Shown here one piece after another: positions 5,165 to 12,453 of a DNA stretch of 20,145 bases. How positions within the stretch are numbered: position 1 is the stretch's first letter; each line of letters starts with the position of its first letter. The stretch is taken from IMG/VR virus record IMGVR_UViG_3300034105_001732, positions 1 to 20,145 of that record. One strand, given 5' to 3'. The notes under the pieces are model-generated. The model saw only the letters and a program-made list of their open reading frames with translations, searched no databases and was not told where the DNA came from. This stretch comes from a virus. The position numbers and the translations under genes are program-made.

Positions 5165-5691
5165 GCGACGGTCCCATCTGCGTTGATCCGCATGCGTGCG
5201 CGGACGGTCTTGAGGTCGGTGACGGTGATGCCGGGCGCCACGTAGATGTGCATCGGATCCGACAGCCGGGAGTACGTCAGTGGGTAGTCGACGCCGGGTG
5301 ACTGGTCGCTCGCGCCCCACCCGAAGACGACTCGCCCATCGCCGGTGTGGAACCGGCGCAGGATCTGGCTGATCTGCGCCGCCTCGGATCGGCTCATGTG
5401 AGTGGGGAATCCGACCCTGCCGATCCGCAGGGTCCAATGCTCGAACGCCCAGCCGCAGTGGTCGGACATCGGCCCGCTGGTGGAGCCCCTCGGGTATCGG
5501 TAGTTATAGGACCCACTATCTGAAGTCCTGATCTGGCAGACCTGGTCGAGGAGCACGCTCGCGCGCAGCATGAGCGGCAGTGCCGCCCAGTGCGCTCGCA
5601 GGCTGACGGGCCTGCCGGGGACCCTGCGGGTCCGAAGTCGCGGGTCGTACGGTCGCAGCGCCGGATGGCCGCTCAATGTCGTTGCCATCAT
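5161..5691 (-). CDS. Putative endolysin: M15-like (D-Ala-D-Ala carboxypeptidase fold) peptidase (176 aa)
   Basis: The likely role is cleavage of peptide cross-links in host peptidoglycan at lysis. The support is an SDHCGWAFE segment (residues 76-84), close to the SxHxxGxAxD zinc-binding signature of M15 peptidases, and DPMH at 145-148, matching the closing histidine motif. Expected ligands would be His78, Glu84 in place of the usual Asp, and His148. The first motif is one residue shorter than normal. There is no cell-wall-binding domain and no signal peptide, which fits release through the holin encoded immediately upstream (5692-5916). Two adjacent ATGs (5689-5691 and 5686-5688) can serve as start behind GGAAAGGTGA. 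The alternative is a virion-associated or inactive M15 homologue. Confidence 0.65.
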   Translation of the reverse strand: MMATTLSGHPALRPYDPRLRTRRVPGRPVSLRAHWAALPLMLRASVLLDQVCQIRTSDSGSYNYRYPRGSTSGPMSDHCGWAFEHWTLRIGRVGFPTHMSRSEAAQISQILRRFHTGDGRVVFGWGASDQSPGVDYPLTYSRLSDPMHIYVAPGITVTDLKTVRARMRINADGTVA

Positions 5692-5916
5692 TCACCTTTC
5701 CGGCAGGAACGATGCGGACTCGGGGTCGCCGGTCTTCGTCGCGACGAGCGACATCAGCACGGACAGGAATGCGGCGAGCGCGCTGATCGACAGCGTCTGC
5801 ACCCAGTCAACATCAAGAATGCCCGTCACCGACCCGGTGAGCAGCGCGATGACGGACTGCGCTGCGGTGCGGATTGCACGCTCTCCGGCGTCCTTCCAGA
5901 ACTCGATCTCGAACAT
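5692..5916 (-). CDS. Holin, r1t-type (74 aa)
   Basis: This small protein should form the membrane lesion that releases the endolysin. It begins MFEIEFWKDAGERAIRTAAQ, an amphipathic N-terminal helix with the ERA.RT.AQ pattern typical of r1t-type holins. Two hydrophobic segments follow (SVIALLTGSVTGIL, about residues 21-34, and ISALAAFLSVLMSLVA, about 44-59), joined by DVDWVQTLS. The tail is short and polar. Length and layout fit the family. The ATG at 5914-5916 follows AAGGAGTGACC, a strong ribosome binding site. The endolysin gene begins directly after its stop codon. Confidence 0.85.
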   Translation of the reverse strand: MFEIEFWKDAGERAIRTAAQSVIALLTGSVTGILDVDWVQTLSISALAAFLSVLMSLVATKTGDPESASFLPER

Positions 5917-5918
5917 GG

Positions 5919-6041
5919 TCACTCCTTCGGTCGGCGGGTGCGGGTGCGGCGCTTGGGCAGCGGCCACCTGTATGCGGCCCATCGCAGGGCGATGGCGACG
6001 ATCGTCGCGACGACGATGCCGAGGATCTCCTCGAATGTCAT
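5919..6041 (-). CDS. Very small membrane protein with basic tail (40 aa)
   Basis: The frame starts at ATG 6039-6041, overlapping the upstream stop (ATGA). It encodes a single transmembrane segment (ILGIVVATIVAIALRWAAY, about residues 6-24) followed by an Arg/Lys-rich tail (LPKRRTRTRRPKE). A positive C-terminal tail implies that this end stays in the cytoplasm. Lying just before the holin and after another membrane protein, it could be a second holin component, an antiholin or a spanin-like accessory. None of these can be shown from sequence alone. Confidence 0.7.
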   Translation of the reverse strand: MTFEEILGIVVATIVAIALRWAAYRWPLPKRRTRTRRPKE

Positions 6042-6361
6042 GGCCGAGGTCGCGGGTACTCGATGCCGACGAGGTAGGTGCCGCCAGCGAGGACGGCCCA
6101 CGCGACGGCGATCATCGCGGACGTCGGCGATCCGACGATGACGATCGCGGCATAGGCGGCGTACGTCCACAGGGCGACGGACACGAGCATGGATGCGCGC
6201 ATGACCCTGTCCCGGTCGAGTGCCCACGCGGCGACCATGACCGCTGCGGTCGCGAGCGCGACCCATCCGAGGACGACGTAGTCGCCCTTCGCGAGCCATC
6301 CGGCGCCGAGCGACAGCGCCGCGATCGTGAGCGCGAGCGTCACGGGCCGGACGTCAGGCAT
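6038..6361 (-). CDS. Membrane protein with four predicted helices (107 aa)
   Basis: The ATG at 6359-6361 overlaps the end of the previous gene by 8 nt. Four hydrophobic stretches are visible: VTLALTIAALSLGAGWLA, VVLGWVALATAAVMVAAWAL, SMLVSVALWTYAAYAAIVIV and AMIAVAWAVLAGGTYLVGI. A charged loop (DRDRVMR) lies between the second and third. There is no signal peptide beyond the first helix and no catalytic motif. Position in the lysis cassette suggests a holin-like or lysis-timing role, with membrane-based superinfection immunity as an alternative. I do not recognise a family. Confidence 0.78.
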   Translation of the reverse strand: MPDVRPVTLALTIAALSLGAGWLAKGDYVVLGWVALATAAVMVAAWALDRDRVMRASMLVSVALWTYAAYAAIVIVGSPTSAMIAVAWAVLAGGTYLVGIEYPRPRP

Positions 6362-6614
6362 CGGGGTTCTGCCTGCGTGGTTCGCGGTCGCGTCCCCGTC
6401 CTCGCGGGACCGCATCAGCCGGGGGCAGCCCGAAGGCGGCGCGGGCCTCAGCCTCAGACTCAAACCACGACCACCCGGCGACGGGGTAGTCGTACGTGTC
6501 CTTCAGGTGCTTGTGCAACTCGAAGCCTGGCGCGCAGATCCTGTTCGCGGACTCCAGGTTGATGCCGTTCGCGCGGTAGAACCCACCGCCCTTCGTGCGG
6601 AGCCGGTCTGTCAT
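6354..6614 (-). CDS. Small hypothetical protein (86 aa)
   Basis: The preferred start is ATG 6612-6614, which overlaps the stop of the receptor-binding paralogue (ATGA); another ATG lies five codons upstream. The protein begins MTDRLRTKGGGFYRANGIN, has an aromatic-rich centre (DYPVAGWSWFESEAEARAAFGLP), and ends in a charged, probably disordered tail (RGRGRDREPRRQ). No membrane segment is seen. I do not recognise it. Coupling to the fibre gene suggests a fibre chaperone or small virion protein, but its place before three membrane proteins would also suit a lysis accessory. Confidence 0.72.
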   Translation of the reverse strand: MTDRLRTKGGGFYRANGINLESANRICAPGFELHKHLKDTYDYPVAGWSWFESEAEARAAFGLPPADAVPRGRGRDREPRRQNPDA

Positions 6615-7939
6615 GAGATCACCGTCCATCCCTTTGCGGTGGCGATTGCTGGGTTATCGGATGCGGCGCCATCGGTGTCATGAACGTCGACGCGGGTGTC
6701 GTGCGTCACTGAGCCGCCGCTCACGTAGGCGGTGCGCGGGTAGGCGCTCAGTGCCAGCGTGAATTGGTTGCTGGCAGGGACGGAGCGGATCTGTCCGCTG
6801 CCGTTGAAATTGGCCGGGCTGATCCCCGCGACCGTGACGTACTGGCCGGGGATCCATCCGTGGCTCGCCGTGGTCGTGAACGTCGCGACGATCGGATCCG
6901 ACGTCCCGACAGTGGCCGTCGAGATGGTCCGGTTCACGTCGCTGATCGTCGCGAGGTCCGTGTAGATCGTGTTCAGTTCCGACGCCGTCAGTTCCAGGTC
7001 CGAAAGATCCAGGCATATGCGCGAGCCCGTGGCGGCATACGACTGGAGTGATACCCACAATTCCGGCATGAAATAGCGGCCCTCGACCTTGGAGAGGTTC
7101 AGCGCGCCAACGGTTTTCACGCCCCCGCAGCCGCTGAACATTTCGGTGCAGTTCATCGCGGTCGTCGTGTTCATCGTGAATGCGGGGACGTGCTGCAACG
7201 AGAAGCAGTTGTCGAACATGTACGAGGCGTCCGTGACCGATGCGAGGTTGAACGCGGGGACGGACAGGAGGGACCCGCAATCCTCGAACATGGAGGAGGT
7301 GTCCGTCGCGGCGCCGGTGTAGAGGTTCACGACCTGGCGCAGGCAGCCCAGCATGTGGAATGCGCTGAAGAAGTCGGTGATGGCGTTGTTGCCGACGTAG
7401 TCGAACCGCTCGATGTCCTCGCACCATCCGTCCTCGGAGGTGATGAGACTGTTCACGGTCAGGTTGGTGACGCTGGCACCGGCCATGCGGACGTCGAGCC
7501 AGCGATTGTGCGACGTGTAGATCGCGCTCGGGTGCGCGGCATCGAAATGCACGTGCGTCATCGTCTGCGCGGCCTGCATGGTGATCGTCACCACGACCTG
7601 CCGGTAGCCGTGCGTTGTCAGCGTCGATGCGGGGATGTCGGCCCACGTGTAGGCGTGGGATCCGATGGTCCCCGACGAATAGTTCGCCGGGGCCGACCCG
7701 TCCCCCCAGTCGACCGTGTACGCGCCCCAAATCTTCACCGCCAGCCGGTTCACCCCGGTCGAACGGATAGCGACGATCCCGACGATCTTCTGCTCGCCCG
7801 CAACGACAGTCGGCAGCGGCAGCCAATCGGAGGGCCGCTGATAGCCCGACACCGGAGTGGATGCTGTCCCGCCGGTCGCGATGCTCATCCAGTCCTGCAC
7901 CTCGGACGCTGGACGAACTGCGGCGCCGAACCTGCTCAT
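6611..7939 (-). CDS. Receptor-binding/tail fibre protein with PKD-like domain and BspA-type leucine-rich repeats, copy 2 (442 aa)
   Basis: The start MSRFGAAVRP at 7939 overlaps the stop of its paralogue (ATGA). In order it shows: an N-terminal region of about 60 residues nearly identical to the paralogue (SGYQRPSDWLPLPTVVAGEQ), likely the virion anchor; a PKD-like domain (YTVDWGDGSAPAN then SHAYTW, about residues 74-100); BspA-type repeats with MF..C and L.SVPAF motifs (about residues 190-280); and a C-terminal beta domain (HGWIPGQYVTVAGISP, SNQFTLALS) ending ATAKGWTVIS. PKD and BspA-type repeats are extracellular binding modules, so a host-recognition role is likely. It differs from the paralogue most at about residues 140-170 and 285-310. 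This is inferred from sequence pattern, not from a known homologue. Confidence 0.83.
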   Translation of the reverse strand: MSRFGAAVRPASEVQDWMSIATGGTASTPVSGYQRPSDWLPLPTVVAGEQKIVGIVAIRSTGVNRLAVKIWGAYTVDWGDGSAPANYSSGTIGSHAYTWADIPASTLTTHGYRQVVVTITMQAAQTMTHVHFDAAHPSAIYTSHNRWLDVRMAGASVTNLTVNSLITSEDGWCEDIERFDYVGNNAITDFFSAFHMLGCLRQVVNLYTGAATDTSSMFEDCGSLLSVPAFNLASVTDASYMFDNCFSLQHVPAFTMNTTTAMNCTEMFSGCGGVKTVGALNLSKVEGRYFMPELWVSLQSYAATGSRICLDLSDLELTASELNTIYTDLATISDVNRTISTATVGTSDPIVATFTTTASHGWIPGQYVTVAGISPANFNGSGQIRSVPASNQFTLALSAYPRTAYVSGGSVTHDTRVDVHDTDGAASDNPAIATAKGWTVIS

Positions 7940-9252
7940 GTGTACACCGCCCACCCCTTGGCCGTCGCGATCGACGGCGTGTCCGAGGCGATGCCCTCAG
8001 TACCCGACACGTCGACCTCCGTGTCGTGGTCGACGGTGCCGCCGCTCACGTAGTCCGACGCGGGCTGACCACTGAGAGTGAAGGTGAACTGATTGAGGGC
8101 GGGAACCGTCCTGATCTCCATCCCCACGTTGAAGTGCACCGGGGTGACGCCGGACACCATTACCCGCTTGCCGGGCACCCACCCATGATTCACCGTCGTC
8201 GTGTACGTCGCGACGAACGTGTCCCAGTTGTACGTGATCGTGGAGATCGTCCGGCTCACGTCCGCGATCGTCGCGAGGTTCGTGTAGACCGTGTTCAGTT
8301 CGCTTCCGGTGAGTTCGGCATCCATGAGGTTCACCTGAATGCTGGAATTGGTTGCTGCGTAACGCTCAAGTGGCCGCGTGTCGAGAAACCGATAGCCCTT
8401 GACCTTGAGCAGGTTCAGCGCGCCGAAATCGCGGACGTTGTCGCATCCGCTAAACATCAGATCGCAGTCCATCGTCGTCGTGGTGTTCATCGTGAAATCG
8501 GGGATGACGCGAAGCGATTTGCAGCCCCTGAACATCCAGTAAGCGTCGGTGACCTGCGACAGGTCGAAGGCCGGGACCGACAGCAGCGCGCCGCAATTCA
8601 AGAACATTCCAGACGTGTCGGTCGCGGCGCCGGTGTAGAGGTTCACGACCTGGCGCAGTTTCCCGCACCCCTCGAAGGTGCTCCAGAAGTTCGTGATCGC
8701 GTTCGTGCCGACGTAGTCGAACCGCTCGACCTCCCGCGGGTAGCCCGACTCATACGTCGGCCCGATGAACTCGAACGTGCTGACGGAGGCACCGGCCATC
8801 CGGATGTCACGCCAGCCCGACATCGTCTTGATCGAACTGGGGTGCCGCTCGTCGAAGTGGACGGCGGTCATCGTCTGGCCACCCTGCATCGTGATCGACA
8901 CGATGACCTGCCGGTAGCCGTCGGTTGTCAGCGTCGATGCGGGGATGTCGGCCCACGTGTAGGCATGCGACGCGGTCGCCCCTGTTGCGAAGTTGGCGGG
9001 CGCCGACCCGTCGCCCCAGTCGACCGTGTATGCGCCGCTGATCTTGATGGCGAGCCGGTTCGGGCCGACCGGCCTGACGGCGACCATCCCGACGATCTTC
9101 TGCTCGCCCGCAACGACAGTCGGCAGCGGCAGCCAATCGGAGGGCCGCTGATAGCCCGACACCGGAGCCTCGCCCGTGGTGCCGCCGGACGAGATGCTCA
9201 TCCAGTCCTGAACCTCGGACGACGGTCGTACCTGGGCGCCGAACCTGCTCAT
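7936..9252 (-). CDS. Receptor-binding/tail fibre protein with PKD-like domain and BspA-type leucine-rich repeats, copy 1 (438 aa)
   Basis: This is the upstream member of the tandem pair. It starts MSRFGAQVRPSSEVQDW at ATG 9250-9252, 2 nt after the preceding stop codon. It carries the same order of parts as the second copy: conserved N-terminal anchor, PKD-like domain (YTVDWGDGS, then SHAYTW), BspA-type repeats with MFLNCGALLSVPAF, MFRGCKSL and MFSGCDNV (about residues 210-280), and a C-terminal beta domain (HGWVPGKRVMVSGVTP, LNQFTFTLS). It ends ATAKGWAVYT. Repeats of this kind bind surface ligands in bacterial adhesins. Gene order just after the baseplate and short fibre genes supports a distal tail location. 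Confidence 0.85.
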   Translation of the reverse strand: MSRFGAQVRPSSEVQDWMSISSGGTTGEAPVSGYQRPSDWLPLPTVVAGEQKIVGMVAVRPVGPNRLAIKISGAYTVDWGDGSAPANFATGATASHAYTWADIPASTLTTDGYRQVIVSITMQGGQTMTAVHFDERHPSSIKTMSGWRDIRMAGASVSTFEFIGPTYESGYPREVERFDYVGTNAITNFWSTFEGCGKLRQVVNLYTGAATDTSGMFLNCGALLSVPAFDLSQVTDAYWMFRGCKSLRVIPDFTMNTTTTMDCDLMFSGCDNVRDFGALNLLKVKGYRFLDTRPLERYAATNSSIQVNLMDAELTGSELNTVYTNLATIADVSRTISTITYNWDTFVATYTTTVNHGWVPGKRVMVSGVTPVHFNVGMEIRTVPALNQFTFTLSGQPASDYVSGGTVDHDTEVDVSGTEGIASDTPSIATAKGWAVYT

Positions 9253-9254
9253 CG

Positions 9255-9614
9255 CTACGCAATCTCGTTGACGTAGCCGAAGATGCTCACCTTGTTCGTC
9301 GTGCCCGCGTATGCCTTCACGATGAGCGGTGTCGCGTTGCCCTTGAGGAGGATGCCGGGAGCGATGAGGACGAGTCCCTGCGCGGCGGCGAGCGTCACCT
9401 TGATGTTGTCGGCGAGGGCGGTGACGCCGCCCCACTCAACGTTGAGCGTGTACGCAGTCGCGTCGGCATTGGATGCGTAGAGCCAGATCTCCTGAATCGT
9501 CGCCGGGGTCGACGACGCCGTGTGGATGGTCGTGCCGGGCGTCGCCGTCGCAACGACGAGGATGCCCCGACCATCGGTCGAGCCGCTCAGGATTTTCTTG
9601 GTGAACGTTGCCAT
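9255..9614 (-). CDS. Small virion protein, probably tail-fibre associated (119 aa)
   Basis: It begins MATFTKKILSGSTDGRGILV behind GAGGAGCACTCG, a good ribosome binding site. The rest is a succession of beta strands (TIQEIWLYASN, AYTLNVEWGG, NIKVTLAAAQGLVLIAPG, KVSIFGYVNEIA), which predicts one compact beta-sandwich. Small proteins with this opening and fold occur among structural genes of phages infecting actinobacteria, as far as I recall. It lies between a short fibre and the leucine-rich receptor-binding proteins, so it may be an adaptor or a decoration protein. No membrane segment is seen. Confidence 0.8.
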   Translation of the reverse strand: MATFTKKILSGSTDGRGILVVATATPGTTIHTASSTPATIQEIWLYASNADATAYTLNVEWGGVTALADNIKVTLAAAQGLVLIAPGILLKGNATPLIVKAYAGTTNKVSIFGYVNEIA

Positions 9615-9624
9615 CGAGTGCTCC

Positions 9625-10101
9625 TCAGGTGAAGACGGATGTGGCGATCAGGTGTCCCGCCTCGTCGCGGGCGTAGATGTCGGCGAGGGTCGCGAGTTGG
9701 CTCGTGTCCGCGATCCCGTGGATCGACGTCGAGTCGCTCGCGTGGTCGGACAGGTTCGTCGCCGTGGCGAGCGCCGACGTGTCCGCGATCCCATGCACCG
9801 CAGTCGTATCGGATGCGTGGTCGGACAGATTCGTCGTCGTCGCATACGACCCGAGGTCGCTCGCGATCGTCAGGTCGACCCACGTCGAGCCGTTGCATCG
9901 CTGCAACTTCGAGGATGTCGTGTTCCATACGATGCGGCCCGCCCACTTCTGCGCGCCGCTCAGGCCGTCGATGGTCGACTGCGACAGCGACGTGATGCCG
10001 GGGCTGAGGTCGATGAAGTCGGCGAGGATCTGCATGTCGCCCGGCACGTCCACGTCGTCGGCGTCGGCGGGGTACGGATATCCCTTGGTGCTGCTCGGCA
10101 T
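9625..10101 (-). CDS. Short tail fibre protein (158 aa)
   Basis: The N-terminus MPSSTKGYPYPADADDVDVPGDM resembles openings of phage fibre proteins that attach to a baseplate. A GRIVWNTTSSKLQRCNGSTWV segment (about residues 55-75) is a common fibre element. Residues 87-111 and 112-136 form two near-identical 25-residue repeats with NLSDHAS and HGIADTS. The ATG at 10099-10101 follows TAGGAGGCTGGA, a strong ribosome binding site. Position directly after the gpI-like gene matches the P2 order J, I, then fibre. It is short for a fibre, so it may form a stub that carries the proteins encoded next. Confidence 0.82.
   Translation of the reverse strand: MPSSTKGYPYPADADDVDVPGDMQILADFIDLSPGITSLSQSTIDGLSGAQKWAGRIVWNTTSSKLQRCNGSTWVDLTIASDLGSYATTTNLSDHASDTTAVHGIADTSALATATNLSDHASDSTSIHGIADTSQLATLADIYARDEAGHLIATSVFT
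9694..9843 (-). repeat. Tandem 75-bp coding repeat, two units
   Basis: Two adjacent 25-codon units encode NLSDHAS followed by HGIADTS, with only a few substitutions between them (for example TTAVHG against STSIHG). They sit in the C-terminal half of the short fibre protein and suggest copy-number variation in a trimeric shaft. Confidence 0.8.
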
Positions 10102-10110
10102 TCCAGCCTC

Positions 10111-10746
10111 CTACGGTGAGTCGTACTGATTCAGGTCGGTGTACGTGTCGAACGTCGCGGCGAGTTCGCCGTAGGTCGCGAAGTCTGCGGCGATCTCCAA
10201 ATAGATCGAGCCCTCCGTCACGGTCAGGTCGAGCGTCGCACCGGCTGGCTTCTCCGACATGGCAGCGGCGAGGGTCGCTGCCTCGTCAGGTGTCTGCGAC
10301 GTCGTCGTGATCACGTTGATCAAATAGGGGTCGGTGCCGGTGACGTTGACGTAGATCTTCACCGACTGCCCGCCGGTGAGGGTCCGCTTGACGGCGTCCC
10401 GCATCGCCCCGATCGAGCCGCGCCGCTGCGTCGTGATCGCGGCGGTGACTGCCGCTCGGACGTACGGGGCGCCGATGCTCGTGGTGTCGATCCCGACGAG
10501 CCACCCGAGCCATCCGAGCCAATTGGCATTCGGGTCCGATGACCTCGGTGCCATCGCCGCGTTGGCGATCTCGCACGTCCCCGACACGGACGTGTTCGGG
10601 TCCGCTGAGTCGAGGATGCGGAGCGCCGGATCCAGTTGCGCCGCAATGGATCCCAGCCACTTGTACAGCGTGCCGTTGTCGCCGTCTGCGGCGGTGACGT
10701 AGTCGGGGAGCCGGTCCCACGTCATGTCGAGGCCCGGCGACGTCAT
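10111..10746 (-). CDS. Baseplate/tail protein, gpI-like (211 aa)
   Basis: The ATG at 10744-10746 overlaps the stop of the baseplate J gene (ATGA). The protein begins MTSPGLDMTWDRLPDYVTAAD and has a helical region with repeated Trp (NWLGWLGWLVGID, about residues 74-86), then QRRGSIGAMRDAVKRTLTGGQSV, a pattern common in gpI and YmfQ-type baseplate proteins in which a helix-rich N-terminal part precedes a small beta domain. The C-terminal part (LDLTVTEGSIYLEIAADFATY) is beta-rich. In P2-like phages gpI sits at the baseplate edge, between J and the fibre. The family call rests on order plus these features. Confidence 0.82.
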   Translation of the reverse strand: MTSPGLDMTWDRLPDYVTAADGDNGTLYKWLGSIAAQLDPALRILDSADPNTSVSGTCEIANAAMAPRSSDPNANWLGWLGWLVGIDTTSIGAPYVRAAVTAAITTQRRGSIGAMRDAVKRTLTGGQSVKIYVNVTGTDPYLINVITTTSQTPDEAATLAAAMSEKPAGATLDLTVTEGSIYLEIAADFATYGELAATFDTYTDLNQYDSP

Positions 10747-11846
10747 GCGACGTTCACCGTGATCGTGCCGATTTGAACGAGTTCGTCGACATCGACGGCC
10801 ACAGTGCCGGACGGGGTGGTCACGCCGTCGGTGTAGTCGACGCCTGGAAGTTGGTCGATGACGGAGATGATCTGCGCTGGCAGGATGTCCTCGCCCCACG
10901 CCCACGTGTCCGTCGACAGGTACGCGGTGAGCGCGGCCTCGACGGCAGCGGCGATGTCCTCGCTCGCGTAGCCGTCGAGTTTCACGACGTCGACCTCGAC
11001 GTCCTGGGTGACGATGACGGCTGGCTCGACGTGGACGGTGAGCATCATGCTGCTCATCGCCTGCATCGCGGACTGGAGTTCCGACCGAACCTCGACCGGG
11101 ACCTGCGCGCCGCGACCGTAGAGGTAGATGGTGATGTGGCCGAGGTCGAGGCCGGGCGTGCCGCCGGGCTCGAACACGTCGATCGACGTCGCCCGCAGCA
11201 CGCGAGTGTCCTCAAGGCAGTACGCCACGAAGTGGACCGGCAGCACGAGGCTTGACGTGACGCGCGCCAGAACCGTCGCGGCACGGTCGAAATACGCCGT
11301 GTCGTCCTCTGCGTCGGTGCCGCCGGACAGCCCCGTCGACACCGCCGCGCTCACGGCGTACGGCACGAGGTCGATCATGTCGAGCGACGTCCCGGTCGCG
11401 ATCGCATTCGCCGCCGATCCGGCATCGACGGCGACGACGTCGACCACCGCTGTCGACGCCGAGGTGACGGTCGTGTCTGCGGTCGTGACGATCGTGATGC
11501 CCGTGCTCGGGTCCTGCATCTGCGAACCCGCCGGGATGAGCAGGCTGCGCGCAGTGTCGAAGGTGATCGTCACCTGCCCGATCGCGGCGTCGCCGAGCCC
11601 CCGCTCGACGCCGTAGAGCGCGAGCACTGCCTGGAGGACGACCGGCGGGATCCGGTTGAGTGCGTAGACCGCGTCGGACACGGCAAGGCAGAGTGCCTCC
11701 ATGAGGACGACCTCGACGTTGCCGTTGCGTGCCACCCATGTCGGCAGCGCCGCCTGCGCCTGCGCGACGGCGGCGTCGAAGATCGCCTGCGGATCCCGGT
11801 CGTCGGGGGTGATGTCGAGATAGGTCAAGTTCAGGTCTTGCGGCAT
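10743..11846 (-). CDS. Baseplate J-like protein (367 aa)
   Basis: This forms the outer wedge of the baseplate and is expected to rearrange when the tail contracts. It begins MPQDLNLTYLDITPDDRDPQ, has ALPTWVARNGNVEVVLMEAL (about residues 34-53), and carries the characteristic segment VTITFDTARSLLIPAGSQMQ (about 92-111) followed by GLSGGTDAEDDTAYFDRA (about 172-189). The latter is the hallmark of baseplate J/gp47 proteins, in which GG.D.E.D..Y..R precedes the central domain. Length is in the usual range for such proteins. The ATG is separated from the gp25-like stop by 2 nt. It probably assembles with the gp25-like and gpI-like products encoded next to it. Confidence 0.93.
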   Translation of the reverse strand: MPQDLNLTYLDITPDDRDPQAIFDAAVAQAQAALPTWVARNGNVEVVLMEALCLAVSDAVYALNRIPPVVLQAVLALYGVERGLGDAAIGQVTITFDTARSLLIPAGSQMQDPSTGITIVTTADTTVTSASTAVVDVVAVDAGSAANAIATGTSLDMIDLVPYAVSAAVSTGLSGGTDAEDDTAYFDRAATVLARVTSSLVLPVHFVAYCLEDTRVLRATSIDVFEPGGTPGLDLGHITIYLYGRGAQVPVEVRSELQSAMQAMSSMMLTVHVEPAVIVTQDVEVDVVKLDGYASEDIAAAVEAALTAYLSTDTWAWGEDILPAQIISVIDQLPGVDYTDGVTTPSGTVAVDVDELVQIGTITVNVA

Positions 11847-11848
11847 GG

Positions 11849-12148
11849 TCAGTTCCTTCCGGCCCAGGTCGCGCGCACGCGCGCGGCAACACTGCCGTCC
11901 ATGTCGCGGACGATGTCGATCGACTGCACGCGGACGTCCGGCTCGTTCACTTCAATCCAGCCTGCGAGTTCGACCTCGTGGACGTGCGCGCCGATGGGGT
12001 CGGGGATCCCCCACTGCGGGGCGAGTCCTCGCTCGGCCTGGATGACGGACAGGACGCTCGCCGCGATCTCGGATGCGAGCCGGTCGCTGCCCTCGGCGAC
12101 GAGTGCGACCCGGTCGCCCGCGAGCCGGAATGGGTGGGAGATGGGCAT
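11849..12148 (-). CDS. Baseplate wedge protein, gp25/gpW-like (99 aa)
   Basis: The start is ATG 12146-12148, sharing one base with the upstream stop (TGATG). The protein begins MPISHPFRLAGDRVALVAEG and includes ASEIAASVLSVIQAERGLAP (about residues 29-48), resembling the helix and RG region in which gp25-like proteins bind the sheath and wedge. It continues with GIPDPIGA and VRVQSIDIVRDMDGSVAARV. At 99 residues it is close to P2 gpW (115) and T4 gp25 (132). Position between the spike and J is the classic order V, W, J. Some members have a lysozyme-like fold, but no enzymatic role is expected. Confidence 0.85.
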   Translation of the reverse strand: MPISHPFRLAGDRVALVAEGSDRLASEIAASVLSVIQAERGLAPQWGIPDPIGAHVHEVELAGWIEVNEPDVRVQSIDIVRDMDGSVAARVRATWAGRN

Positions 12149-12453
12149 CAGGTGCTCACCCCCGCACGTATGACTCCGAGGACCACGAAGTCCTCCCGGT
12201 TGAGGTCTGACACGAGGATCTCGTCTCCGGCCTCGACGAGGTCCGCGAGCCACTGCGCCGCCGGGACGGTGTGCGTGTGGGTGCCGTGGTCGCCGACCGC
12301 CGTGCCCGACGTCGTCGCCTGGTCGATGCGGACGAAGTTCGCGAGCAGCGGGCATGGCCCGAACTCGATTCCCGGCCAACGACTTTCGGCCTTGAACCAC
12401 ACGCCCTCAGTCGAAGCCCGAGTGACGACAGCGCGATAGCAGTCGCCTCTCAT
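12148..12453 (-). CDS. Short baseplate spike (gpV/gp45-like OB-fold) protein (101 aa)
   Basis: The ATG at 12451-12453 overlaps the hub stop (ATGA). The product begins MRGDCYRAVVTRASTEGVWF, then IEFGPCPLL (about residues 29-37), and ends with GDEILVSDLNREDFVVLGVI (about residues 78-97). This strand pattern fits the OB-fold of gpV/gp45-type spikes, where a GD.VLV strand and a VVLG strand close the barrel. Between them is a His-rich loop, GDHGTHTHT (residues 54-62). P2 gpV is about 211 residues and carries a beta-helix tip; here that helix is absent, so this may be only the OB collar. Role is assigned from position between hub and gp25. Confidence 0.72.
   Translation of the reverse strand: MRGDCYRAVVTRASTEGVWFKAESRWPGIEFGPCPLLANFVRIDQATTSGTAVGDHGTHTHTVPAAQWLADLVEAGDEILVSDLNREDFVVLGVIRAGVST

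Noticed and set aside
7861-9276. A 471-codon plus-strand open frame opposite the receptor-binding genes
   Set aside because: It is antisense to a well-supported paralogue pair, has the Arg/His/Asp/Val composition of GC-rich antisense frames, and lacks a ribosome binding site.
12148-12453. Full-length gpV spike with beta-helix tip
   Set aside because: The gene is only 101 codons and no repeating beta-helix pattern follows the OB-like part.
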